A stretch of 64,000 nucleotides of DNA from NCBI RefSeq assembly GCF_017312725.1, contig NZ_BOPO01000020.1, positions 1-64,000 of the forward strand, written 5' to 3'. The first letter of the stretch is position 1; each line of letters starts with the position of its first letter. Shown one piece after another: positions 16,395-23,990 of this stretch. Source of the stretch: Actinocatenispora comari. Its GTDB lineage: Bacteria > Actinomycetota > Actinomycetes > Mycobacteriales > Micromonosporaceae. A program made the translations under genes and the position numbers. The notes under the pieces were generated by a model, which made no database searches, was not told where the DNA came from, and worked only from the letters and a program-made list of their open reading frames with translations.

Positions 16395-17195
16395 CTAGAC
16401 GGTGGCGAGGAAGTCGCGCACCGCCGCGGCGAACGCCTCCGGCGCGTTGGTGTACACCAAGTGGTCGGCTTCCACCTCGACCGCGCGGGTGTCGGCGCGG
16501 CGCTCGACCATCGCGCGCACCTGCTCGGCCGGAACGACCCCCTCGGTGCCGTGTACGAGCAGGGCCGGGCAGCTGGTGGCGGTCCAGTCGTCCCAGTGGT
16601 CACCGTGCACCTGCTCCTCGGAGTCGTACATGTCCTGCGGGTGGAACGGCAGTCGCCAGCTGCCGTCGGCGTCCCGCCGAAGCCGGTCGGCGAAGTACGG
16701 CGCCGCCGGCCCCAGGCCCGCGACCAGCGCCTCGCGGCTCGCTGCCCGGTACGGCAGGTTCAGCAGGAAACTCAACGGGTTCGGGCCGTCGAGGCCCAGC
16801 GCCGCCGGCCCTTCGGCGTCGACCAGCGCATCGACCCGCCCCGGATGGCGGGCGGCGAACTGGTAGGCGTTGATCGCGCCGAGCGAGTGGCCGAGCAGTA
16901 CCACCCGGTCCAGCGCCAGGTGGTCCAGCAGTGCCTGCAGGTCACCGAGGTAGCCCTCGCGCGAGTAGTCGGCCGCGCGGTCGGACTCGCCCTGGCCGCG
17001 CTGGTCGGGCGCGATCACCCGCCACTGCGGGCGCAGCGCCTCGGCCAGTGCCGCGAACGTCGACGCCTCGGACAGGTGTCCGTGCAGCGCCACCAGCGGC
17101 CGGCCGGTACCGCCGAAGTCGAGGTAGGACAGCCGGCGCCCGTCGATGACGAGTTCGGCGCGGGTCGCGCTGTCGGTACGGATGGTCTCGGTCAT
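16395..17195 (-). CDS. Alpha/beta hydrolase
   Basis: 266-residue alpha/beta-fold hydrolase. The nucleophile elbow is GHSLGA, the oxyanion segment is ALHGHLSEAS, the acid is probably the Glu in LLVHGTEGVVP, and the His is in EADHLVY. APDQRGQGES is typical of the haloperoxidase/esterase branch. ATG 17195 has AAGGAG upstream. It lies 63 bp before the trypsin-NACHT gene on the same strand, so cotranscription is possible. Upstream is a strong three-armed palindrome (17245-17284) that predicts tight repression by a regulator not encoded next to it. Substrate unknown. Confidence 0.88.
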   Translation of the reverse strand: MTETIRTDSATRAELVIDGRRLSYLDFGGTGRPLVALHGHLSEASTFAALAEALRPQWRVIAPDQRGQGESDRAADYSREGYLGDLQALLDHLALDRVVLLGHSLGAINAYQFAARHPGRVDALVDAEGPAALGLDGPNPLSFLLNLPYRAASREALVAGLGPAAPYFADRLRRDADGSWRLPFHPQDMYDSEEQVHGDHWDDWTATSCPALLVHGTEGVVPAEQVRAMVERRADTRAVEVEADHLVYTNAPEAFAAAVRDFLATV

Positions 17196-17244
17196 GGTCG
17201 CTCCTTGGCTCCGACGTGCTGTCGAGGAAGACCGTAACAGCAGT

Positions 17245-17288
17245 TTGCTCGATCGTGCAGCACGATCGAGCAACTCGATCGTGCAAAC
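17245..17288. promoter_or_regulatory. Three-armed palindromic operator
   Basis: Left arm TTGCTCGATCGTGC (17245-17258) is the exact reverse complement of 17260-17273, with a single-base centre. The second arm also pairs with a third: GCACGATCGAG (17260-17270) and CTCGATCGTGC (17274-17284), separated by CAA. The result is three alternating half-sites, 14-nt and 11-nt perfect. It lies 50 bp upstream of the hydrolase start. This is a dimer-pair binding site by appearance; no regulator gene lies within 3 kb. Confidence 0.75.
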
Positions 17289-17419
17289 TCCCGAGTGGTC
17301 ACCGGCGTGGCCGGTGTAAGCGACGCTGGGCAGACCGTTCCGGTTCGCGGCGGCACGCGCGATCCGGACGCCACTTCACCGGAAGATCTGGGAGATGAGG
17401 ATCCCGACGAAGCGCTGCG

Positions 17420-18166
17420 CTAGAGATCGGCGGTCTTCACCTGGTGGCCGGCGCCCGGGCCGCCTGCGTGGCGCGATCGCCGCAGGATGCCGACGGCGAG
17501 GGCCGCGATGCCGGCTGCGGCGGCGGCCGCGAGCAGCCGCTCGAACAGGCCGCTCAGGCTGGGGGCCAGGACGTCGGCGGCACCGAGCGCGAGGAACAGG
17601 ATCCCCGTCCCGCGGGCCGGCCACGCCCAGGACTGCCAGCCGGGAACGCGCCGCATGGCGTGGGCGAGGAAGAAGCCGGCGAGCACGAGCACCAGCAGCC
17701 CGATCGAGGTCATGGTGTTGTCCAGCGTTCCGCCGGAGTTCGAGATCATCCGGGTGGTGGTGCACCCCGGGTCGGCCATCCGGCAGGCCACTCGTTCGAA
17801 GGGGGTCAGCAGGTCGCCGAGGCCGGCGACGGACAGGGTGAGCAGGATCGAGCCCACCGTCGCGGCCCAGCCCCCCGAGCGCAGCGCGGGCCAGACGGAG
17901 CGGAGCGTGAACACGATGGTCGCGGCCCCGCAGAGCGTGATCACGATCAGCAGGAACAGCGGGTGCGGCGCGGTGACCGCGTACATTTCGCTGATCGAAT
18001 GTGCCAGGACTCGGTAGCGCGGGCCCTGCCACGAAGCGGCGACGAGCCAGCTGGCCACGAAGATCACCTGGGCCGTGAGGCCCACCTGCGCCCAGCGCCG
18101 GATGCTGGCCCATCGCTCGGGCGGGCCGTGCACCGGGCTGAGCACGTCGGATTGTCCAGTGGCCAT
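17420..18166 (-). CDS. DUF998-type membrane protein
   Basis: 248-residue integral membrane protein with six predicted helices. It shows the pattern of DUF998: N-terminal VIFVASWLVAASW, a loop with HSISEMYAV, then GWAATVGSILLTLSVAGLGDLLTPFE, two Cys in the following loop (VACRMADPGC), and three more helices. Function of the family is unknown. The start ATG 18166 is preceded by GGAAGGA. It lies between the hydrolase and the redox cluster on the same strand; a shared transcript with the redox genes is possible. Confidence 0.8.
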   Translation of the reverse strand: MATGQSDVLSPVHGPPERWASIRRWAQVGLTAQVIFVASWLVAASWQGPRYRVLAHSISEMYAVTAPHPLFLLIVITLCGAATIVFTLRSVWPALRSGGWAATVGSILLTLSVAGLGDLLTPFERVACRMADPGCTTTRMISNSGGTLDNTMTSIGLLVLVLAGFFLAHAMRRVPGWQSWAWPARGTGILFLALGAADVLAPSLSGLFERLLAAAAAAGIAALAVGILRRSRHAGGPGAGHQVKTADL

Positions 18167-18242
18167 GGTCTCGTCCTTCCGTCCTGCCTGTGGCGCCGCG
18201 CCGGATGTGGCGGGGCTTCGGGAGATGTCGTTGACTCTTCGG

Positions 18243-18920
18243 TTACCGGGTGGCGGTGGCCAGCGCCGCACGGATGGCGTCCTCGCCGGCCGGCTGGCCG
18301 TTCTCGTTCGAGTACGGCCCGTACGGCGTTCCCCACACGGGCGTGCCCGTCTCCTGCGGCCAGCTGTCGGCCAGCGATCCCGCGTCCACCACGCCGTACC
18401 CGATGGAGTCGATGAATGCGGTCACCGCCGCCTTCGCCGGCGCGGAGTCACCGGCGATCGGCAGAAACGAGCGGTCGGCGGCCCCGGCCGGGCGGGGAAG
18501 TGCCAGCAGGTGCCGGAAGAAGATGTTGTTGAACGCCTTGACGATCAGGGCGTCCGGGACGTACCGCGAGAGCAGCTCGCTCGACGTGCGGGAGTTGTCG
18601 TCGAGTTCGGGGATGTGCCCGTCACGCTCGGGGCCGTAGTTGCAGGTGTCGATGACGGTCTTTCCGGCCAGCGGCACGGCGGGCAGGCGGGGAAGGGCGC
18701 TGAGCGGTACCGCGACCACGACGAGGTCACCGGCCGCCGCGGCCTCCTCGCTCGTCGCCGCGGACGCCCGCGGCCCCAGCTCCTCGACCGTGTCCGCGAG
18801 TGTCTCCGGGCCACGCGAGTTGCTGAGCACCATCCGGTGCCCGGCCCCGACCGCGAGGCGGGCAAGGGTCCTGCCGATGTTTCCGCTTCCGATGAATCCC
18901 ACCGTCGCCACGGTCTTCAC
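18243..18920 (-). CDS. F420-dependent-reductase-like NAD(P)-binding protein (copy 1)
   Basis: 225-residue protein with the N-terminal Rossmann fold of F420:NADP oxidoreductase-like enzymes. The dinucleotide motif is GFIGSGNIGRTLARLAVGAG, with NSRGPE at the NADP-phosphate position. The strand VIDTCNYGPERDG and the VKAFNNIFFRHL helix are family hallmarks. Compared with the two paralogues at 19987 and 23271 it has a longer C-terminal part (DSWPQETGTPVWGTPYGPYS). It may not bind F420. First of a minus-strand run of three oxidoreductase genes. Confidence 0.85.
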   Translation of the reverse strand: MKTVATVGFIGSGNIGRTLARLAVGAGHRMVLSNSRGPETLADTVEELGPRASAATSEEAAAAGDLVVVAVPLSALPRLPAVPLAGKTVIDTCNYGPERDGHIPELDDNSRTSSELLSRYVPDALIVKAFNNIFFRHLLALPRPAGAADRSFLPIAGDSAPAKAAVTAFIDSIGYGVVDAGSLADSWPQETGTPVWGTPYGPYSNENGQPAGEDAIRAALATATR

Positions 18921-18964
18921 GCCCTTCGAAACAACCGAACCTGTCGGTTGTCGCGCTCCCGGAG

Positions 18965-19900
18965 TCAGCCGGCGGGGAAGTAGTTTCCGTTGTCCAGATT
19001 GGCGAGCAGGCCGGGCTGGGCGGGTTCCCAGCCGAGGATCCGGCGGGTGAGGAGGTTGGACGCAGGGTAGCTCTGCGTCACGATGTTCGTGAGGAACCCG
19101 AAGTACCCGGGCGTCATCAGCTCATCGTTGGGGACGCTCACGGCGGGCAGGCCCAGGCGGCTCGCGATGGCCTCGGCGATGTCGCGGAACCTGATGCCCC
19201 CGTCCTCGACCGCGTGCCAGTACCTGCCGGCCGCCCCCTTCTCCAGGGCCATCCGGAACAGGATGGCGGCATCGTGGACGTGCACGGCGTTCCACAGATT
19301 CGCGCCGTCGCCGGGATAGCCGACGAACCCCTTGTCCTTCGCGAGCGCGATCAGCATGGGCAGGAAGCCGGCGCGATCGCTCGTGCCGTGCGCGATGTTG
19401 GCGAGCCGTACGACCGAGGACCGCACCCCCTGCTCGGCGAGGTCGACGACGGCGCTCTCCACGACGTTGCGGGCCCGCAGGGTGCCCCGGTGCTCCTCGC
19501 CGGCGGGCAGGGCCGGGTCGTCCTCGGTGACCGGCCGCCCCAGGTTCCCGGGCGAGCCGATGCTTCCCGCCACGACCAGCGGCTTTCCGGTGCCCGCGAG
19601 CGCCGCACCGTATGCGTGCATGATGGGGAGCTCCGCGGCGGCCACGGCGTCCATCCCGCCGGAGGGCAGCAGGTCCTGCCGGTGGCCGACGTGGACGACG
19701 CCGTCGGAGTCCGCGGCTGCCTGCTTGAGCCCGTCGAGATCCTGAAGGTCGCCGCGGTGCACCTTCGCGCCGAGGGCGGACAGGGCCGCCGCGGACCCGT
19801 CCGACCGGGCCAGACCGGTGACCTCGTGCCCGGCGGCGATGAGCTCGGGGATGATGTACGAACCGGAATGGCCGGTCCCCCCAGCGACGAATACGCGCAT
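18965..19900 (-). CDS. NAD-dependent epimerase/dehydratase-like protein
   Basis: 311-residue extended SDR. GGTGHSGSYI gives the N-terminal nucleotide loop, and LARSDGSAAAL follows at the adenine-ribose side. The usual YxxxK is not readable: the region after VVAGSIGSPG carries EEHRGTLRARNVVE instead, so the Tyr appears replaced. That makes it an atypical or non-catalytic SDR, perhaps an NAD(P)-binding sensor. AAGGAC precedes ATG 19900. It is in line with the F420-reductase-like genes on either side and probably shares their regulation. Confidence 0.82.
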   Translation of the reverse strand: MRVFVAGGTGHSGSYIIPELIAAGHEVTGLARSDGSAAALSALGAKVHRGDLQDLDGLKQAAADSDGVVHVGHRQDLLPSGGMDAVAAAELPIMHAYGAALAGTGKPLVVAGSIGSPGNLGRPVTEDDPALPAGEEHRGTLRARNVVESAVVDLAEQGVRSSVVRLANIAHGTSDRAGFLPMLIALAKDKGFVGYPGDGANLWNAVHVHDAAILFRMALEKGAAGRYWHAVEDGGIRFRDIAEAIASRLGLPAVSVPNDELMTPGYFGFLTNIVTQSYPASNLLTRRILGWEPAQPGLLANLDNGNYFPAG

Positions 19901-19932
19901 CTGACTGTCCTTGTGAGGGTAGGTGCAGGGGG

Positions 19933-19970
19933 TTTTCTCGCGCCGGAGAATGGCGTCCGGCGCGAGAAAA
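19933..19970. terminator. Perfect 15-bp intergenic hairpin
   Basis: TTTTCTCGCGCCGGA (19933-19947) and TCCGGCGCGAGAAAA (19956-19970) are exact reverse complements around an 8-nt loop. It lies between two minus-strand genes, 17 nt after one stop and 33 nt before the next start. The T-run is in the 5' arm and the A-run in the 3' arm on both strands, so it is not a canonical intrinsic terminator. It may be a processing stem or an operator. Confidence 0.6.
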
Positions 19971-19986
19971 AGTGGCGGAGACGAGC

Positions 19987-20619
19987 TCAGCCGAGAACGG
20001 TGATGCCGAGAGAAAAATTGGTGTGCTTGACGGAGTGAGTCATCAGCCCCAACTCCAGCAGACCGACGTTTTCCAGTGCCCGCGCCATGAACAGCTCTCC
20101 GATGTCCCAGGGGCGTAGCCCCAGGCTTTCGACGAACGAGGACAGGCGTGCTTTCGCCTGCTCGTCGTCGCCGGCGATGAAGATGTCGAGCGGGCGGTCC
20201 TCGGCCGGGCCGGCCGTCAGGATGTGGGAGAACACGGTGTTGAACGCCTTGACGACGGGTGCGTCGCCGGGAGCCGCCTTGGCGAGTTCCTGAGCGCCGG
20301 AACTGTTGTCGGGCACCACGAAGCCCTGCAGATCGGGGGTTACGGGGTTGGTGATGTCGACGATGATCTTGCCGCTCAGCGCGTCCCCGTACTCCCACAC
20401 CACCGCCGCCGCTCCGGCGTACGGCATCGCGAGAATGACGATGTCCCCGGTCGGGACGGCCCCGGGAGTGCCGACCGAGGCGCCGCCGAGCGCGGCGGCC
20501 AACTCCTTGGCCTTGACCTGGTCGCGGCCGATGATCTCGACGGCATGGCCGCCGGCGAGTGCCCGGCCGGCCAAGGCGCGAGCCATGTTTCCCAGTCCGA
20601 TGATGCTGATGGCGGTCAT
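19987..20619 (-). CDS. F420-dependent-reductase-like NAD(P)-binding protein (copy 2)
   Basis: 210-residue Rossmann protein. ISIIGLGNMARALAGRALAG is the dinucleotide loop, IIGRD supplies the ribose-phosphate side, and VVKAFNTVF is the conserved helix. It is clearly paralogous to the product at 23271: both share the GNMAR loop, GDIVILA, FIAGDD/FLAGDD, FVESLGLRP and a terminal FSLG(I/V)T. ATG 20619 has AAGGAACG upstream. It is divergent from a LysR regulator whose T-N11-A box lies between the two starts, which makes it the probable LysR target. Confidence 0.87.
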   Translation of the reverse strand: MTAISIIGLGNMARALAGRALAGGHAVEIIGRDQVKAKELAAALGGASVGTPGAVPTGDIVILAMPYAGAAAVVWEYGDALSGKIIVDITNPVTPDLQGFVVPDNSSGAQELAKAAPGDAPVVKAFNTVFSHILTAGPAEDRPLDIFIAGDDEQAKARLSSFVESLGLRPWDIGELFMARALENVGLLELGLMTHSVKHTNFSLGITVLG

Positions 20620-20760
20620 GGGCGTTCCTTGCTTTCCGGGCTTTGGCCCTGCAGTCAATTCGGCGTCGAATTCTCGTGTCGCATTCACGTCGACGCCTTG
20701 GGTGTCCGTTTTCGATGCTGCCATCGAATCCGAACAGCGTCCAAGACCTGTTGAAGCGGT

Positions 20761-20783
20761 GGTGATACCCTGGGGACATCACC
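20761..20783. promoter_or_regulatory. LysR-type T-N11-A box
   Basis: GGTGAT (20761-20766) and ATCACC (20778-20783) are perfect reverse complements with exactly 11 nt between the inner T and A, the LysR-family T-N11-A rule. It sits 15 nt before the lysR-type start and 142 nt before the divergent reductase start, where an autoregulatory LysR site is expected. Confidence 0.65.
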
Positions 20784-20798
20784 GGATTTAGGGGTTCC

Positions 20799-21710
20799 GT
20801 GGATCTGGATCTGCGCAAGCTGCGCTACTTCGTGACCGTGGCCGACCGGCTGCACTTCGGCCGCGCCGCCGAAGAGCTGCACATCGCCCAACCGGTGCTG
20901 AGTCGACAGATCCGCGCGCTCGAGCACGATCTCGGGGTCTCGCTGTTCAGCAGGGACCGCCACGGGGTCGAGCTGACAGCTGCGGGAAGGCAACTGCTGG
21001 CCGACGCCGGTCCGTTGCTCGCGTCCACCCACGCGGTCCGCCGGCGGGTTTCCGCGGCCGCGACCGGCACGCGACGGCTGATGGTCGGTTTCCGGGCCGG
21101 TATTCCGGTCATTCCGGCGACCCGTGCCTTCGAGAAGCAGCACCCGGACGTGCTCGTGGACGTGCGGCGGATCGAAGGCGACGACCAGGCGGCGATGCTG
21201 CTCGACGGCCGCATCGACATCGGCTACGTGCGGCTGCCCATCGACGAGGCCGGCCTGCGCATCATCCCGCTGTACGCCGAGCCGCGGATGGCGGTGCTGC
21301 CCGCTGGGCACCGGTTCGCCGGCAAGGACGAGATCACCGAGGCCGACCTGGCCGGCGAATCGCTGATCTGGCACGGAGACCAGGGCGCGCAGCCCACCAA
21401 GCTGCCGTTCCGCAACGCCGGGTACCCGGTGCGCGGGGTGGACGAGACGCTCGAGCATGTCGCGGCCGGGCGGGGCATCTCCTTCCTGGCTCGCTCGGCG
21501 TCGGTGTTCTACTCGCATCCCGACGTCGTCTACGTGCCCGTTCCGGAACTGGCACCCGACCAGGTGTGCCTCGCGGTGACGGCATCGCAGGCCTCGCCGG
21601 TGGTGCGTGACTTCGTCGCTGCGGCCCGGTCGGCGGCCGGGATCACGTCGGAGTGCGGGAACTACGAGATGTGGCAGCTCGGCGGCGAGGCCGCCGCTAC
21701 GCCTGAGTAG
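20799..21710 (+). CDS. LysR family transcriptional regulator
   Basis: 303-residue LysR protein. The winged helix-turn-helix occupies residues 1-60 (LRKLRYFVTVADRLHFGRAAEELHIAQPVLSRQIRALE, quoted in parts), the linker helix follows, then two Rossmann-like ligand subdomains (ATGTRRLMVGFRAG onward). GTG 20799 is the start and matches the family's usual first residues (MDLDLRKLRYF). It diverges from the minus-strand F420-reductase-like run and has a T-N11-A box in the gap. Expected to activate that run in response to a small ligand; the ligand is unknown. The helix-turn-helix is read from ADRLHFGRAAEELHIAQPVL. Confidence 0.93.
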   Translation: MDLDLRKLRYFVTVADRLHFGRAAEELHIAQPVLSRQIRALEHDLGVSLFSRDRHGVELTAAGRQLLADAGPLLASTHAVRRRVSAAATGTRRLMVGFRAGIPVIPATRAFEKQHPDVLVDVRRIEGDDQAAMLLDGRIDIGYVRLPIDEAGLRIIPLYAEPRMAVLPAGHRFAGKDEITEADLAGESLIWHGDQGAQPTKLPFRNAGYPVRGVDETLEHVAAGRGISFLARSASVFYSHPDVVYVPVPELAPDQVCLAVTASQASPVVRDFVAAARSAAGITSECGNYEMWQLGGEAAATPE

Positions 21711-21747
21711 CCCGCTCCTGCTCTGCAGCGTGCCATCGCGCGGCGAG

Positions 21748-22359
21748 TCAGCTGGACACTGCCTCCCGTGGGTGGTCGTCGCCGACCGCGGCGGGGATGG
21801 CGTTGTCGATGAGGACCGCGGCGATGGCGGCTGCCGTGGGGAAGGCGTCGGCGTCGAGGACCCGGGTACGGGCTGCGGCGCCGTCGATCAGCAGCGCGAG
21901 CTGCTCGCCGAGCTGCTCGGGGTCGGTGGCGCCGGCTTCGCGGGCGGTGTCGGCGAGCCGCGCGGCGACGGCCATCTTGTACTCGCGTGCGTACCGGGAC
22001 CCGGGGTGCTCGGGGTCGTGTAGCTCGACGGCGGCGGCGATGAACGGGCACAGCGGAGCGTTGGGCGGCACGTCGAAGGCGGCGAGGAGCCGTTCCCGCG
22101 GTGTGAGGTCGGTGCGGTCGAACACGTCGGACAGCACCGACGGGTCGAACCGGCGCAGGTACTCGGCGACGAGCTCGTCCTTGCCGGTGAAGTGCTGGTA
22201 GGCCGTGCGCTTGGACACCTGGGCGGCGGCGCAGAGCTGGTCCATGCCGGTGCGGTTGATGCCCTGCTCGCGAAACAGCTGCTGCGACGCGCCGAGGATG
22301 CGCTCGCGGGCGCCCCGCCCGCGACGACGGCCCGTGGGGCCCTTCTCCAACTCCGCCAT
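21748..22359 (-). CDS. TetR family regulator
   Basis: 203-residue repressor. The helix-turn-helix is ILGASQQLFREQGINRTGMD followed by LCAAAQVSKRTAYQHFTGKD at about residues 22-66. The C-terminal domain (PLCPFIAAAVELHDPEHPGS) matches the TetR_C type often found beside SDR genes. It is divergent from an SDR and an F420-reductase-like gene. Two exact 12-nt repeats in the gap are its likely operators. It converges with the LysR gene, 37 bp apart. Confidence 0.92.
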   Translation of the reverse strand: MAELEKGPTGRRRGRGARERILGASQQLFREQGINRTGMDQLCAAAQVSKRTAYQHFTGKDELVAEYLRRFDPSVLSDVFDRTDLTPRERLLAAFDVPPNAPLCPFIAAAVELHDPEHPGSRYAREYKMAVAARLADTAREAGATDPEQLGEQLALLIDGAAARTRVLDADAFPTAAAIAAVLIDNAIPAAVGDDHPREAVSS

Positions 22360-22388
22360 GCGCTCAGCCTACCGCAATGGGAAACCGG

Positions 22389-22453
22389 TCGGTGTACATA
22401 GTTGCGGCCGGGCCGATCGCCCCGTACGGTAGGCACACAGATCGGTGTACATA
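22389..22453. promoter_or_regulatory. Paired TCGGTGTACATA operators
   Basis: TCGGTGTACATA occurs at 22389-22400 and again at 22442-22453, same orientation, 53 bp apart. Each contains the palindrome TGTACA. One lies near the tetR-type start and one near the SDR promoter, as expected for a repressor acting on both. A -10-like CATAACAT overlaps the second copy. Confidence 0.65.
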
Positions 22454-22502
22454 ACATCGACACCCAGGTGCGCACGGAGGCACCGACTCGAGGGAGCGAC
22501 TG

Positions 22503-23237
22503 ATGGGAAAGCTCGACGGCAAGGTTGCGGTCATCACCGGCGGCACCACCGGTCTGGCCCTGGCCGGCGCGAAGCTGTTCGTCGACGAAGGCGCGTACGT
22601 GTTCCTCACCGGCCGCCGCCAGGAGGCCCTGGATGCGGCCGTGAAGGAGATCGGCCGCAACGTCACCGGAGTCCAGGGCGACGCCGCCGACCTGGCCGAC
22701 CTGGACCGCCTGTACGAGACGGTCAGGCGGGAGAAGGGCAGCATCGACGTGCTGTGGGCCAGCGCCGGCGGCGGCGAACCAGCCCCGCTCGGCGAGATCA
22801 CCGAGGCCCAGTTCGACACCTGGTTCGGGCTCAACGCCCGAGGCACGCTGTTCACCGTCCAGAAGGCTCTGCCGCTGTTCAACGACGGCGGCTCGATCTT
22901 CATGACCGGCTCCAACGCCTCTCTCAGCGGCTACCCCGGCTGGAGCGTCTACGCCGGCAGCAAGGCCGTCCAGCAGGCCTGGGCCCGCGTCTGGCTCAAC
23001 GAGCTCAAGGACCGCCGCATCCGCGTCAACGTCCTGACCCCGGGCCAGGTCGCCACCGCCAAGCAGGAAGAGCTCTTCGACGAGGCCACCAAGCGCCAGT
23101 TCGAGTCCCTGATCCCCCGCGGCCAGATGGGCAGCCCGGACGAGATCGCCACCGTCGCGCTCTTCCTCGCCTCCGACGACTCCAGCTACGTCAACGGTGT
23201 GGAACTGGTCGCCGACGGCGGCGTCGTCGCCGTCTGA
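22503..23237 (+). CDS. Short-chain dehydrogenase/reductase
   Basis: 244-residue classical SDR. The cofactor loop is ITGGTTGLALAGAKL (11-25). The catalytic residues are Ser near 137-140 (MTGSNASLSG), Tyr150 and Lys154 (VYAGSK), and the NARG segment holds the Asn. LTPGQVATAKQEEL is the typical post-catalytic PG motif. TGRR after the second strand suggests NADPH preference. It is the first gene of a two-gene unit with an F420-reductase-like protein and is divergent from a TetR. Confidence 0.93.
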   Translation: MGKLDGKVAVITGGTTGLALAGAKLFVDEGAYVFLTGRRQEALDAAVKEIGRNVTGVQGDAADLADLDRLYETVRREKGSIDVLWASAGGGEPAPLGEITEAQFDTWFGLNARGTLFTVQKALPLFNDGGSIFMTGSNASLSGYPGWSVYAGSKAVQQAWARVWLNELKDRRIRVNVLTPGQVATAKQEELFDEATKRQFESLIPRGQMGSPDEIATVALFLASDDSSYVNGVELVADGGVVAV

Positions 23238-23270
23238 TCCCGAACAACCACCTCGAGGGCAGGAGATCTC

Positions 23271-23906
23271 ATGAGCACCATCAGCATCATCGGCACCGGG
23301 AACATGGCCCGCACCATCGGCGTGCGGGCGGTGGCCGGCGGCAACGCCGTCGAGATCATGGGCCGCGATCGGGCCAGGGCCGCCGACCTGGCCCAGACTC
23401 TCGGCGGCGGTACCACGACGGGAGAGTGGGGCGCCGCCCCGGCCGGGGACATCGTCATCCTGGCCCTGCTGTACGACGGGGTCGTGCCGGTCGTCGCCCA
23501 CTACGGGGAGGCTCTCGCGGGCAAGGTCGTCATCGACATCAGCAACCCCTTCAACGCCACGTTCGACGGGCTGGTCCACCGCGAGGAGACCTCGATCGCG
23601 CAGCAAGCCGCCACGGTGGCCCCGAAGAGCGCCAAGCTGGTGAAGGCGTTCAACACCGTCTTTCGCCAGGTCCTCGAGAAGGGCCGGCCCGACATCTTCC
23701 TCGCCGGTGACGATGCGCAGGCCAAGAAGGACGTGGCGGTGTTCGTCGAGAGCCTCGGGCTGCGCCCGCTGGACGCCGGCGGCCTGACGATGGCGCACTG
23801 GCTGGAAGGAGCGGGCGTGGTCACGGTCGGCCTCGCCAACCACGGGGTGGGGAACCTGGACTTCTCCCTGGGCGTCACCGAGCTTCCGGCCTCGGCGACC
23901 ACCTGA
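23271..23906 (+). CDS. F420-dependent-reductase-like NAD(P)-binding protein (copy 3)
   Basis: 211-residue Rossmann protein with ISIIGTGNMARTIGVRAVAG at the N-terminus, IMGRDRARA at the phosphate side and LVKAFNTVFRQVL. It is the close paralogue of the product at 19987, and less close to that at 18243. It follows the SDR by 33 bp with AGGAGATCTC ahead of ATG 23271, so the two form an operon under the divergent TetR. A role as an NADPH recycling or cofactor-transfer partner for the SDR is inferred from this arrangement. Confidence 0.87.
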   Translation: MSTISIIGTGNMARTIGVRAVAGGNAVEIMGRDRARAADLAQTLGGGTTTGEWGAAPAGDIVILALLYDGVVPVVAHYGEALAGKVVIDISNPFNATFDGLVHREETSIAQQAATVAPKSAKLVKAFNTVFRQVLEKGRPDIFLAGDDAQAKKDVAVFVESLGLRPLDAGGLTMAHWLEGAGVVTVGLANHGVGNLDFSLGVTELPASATT

Positions 23907-23990
23907 CCGGAGGCAAGCGGCTCGACCGTGCCACCGGGGGCGGCTCGTCAGCCGCGGTTCGCCGCCGGCGGGACGGGCTCCTCGGTGGCG

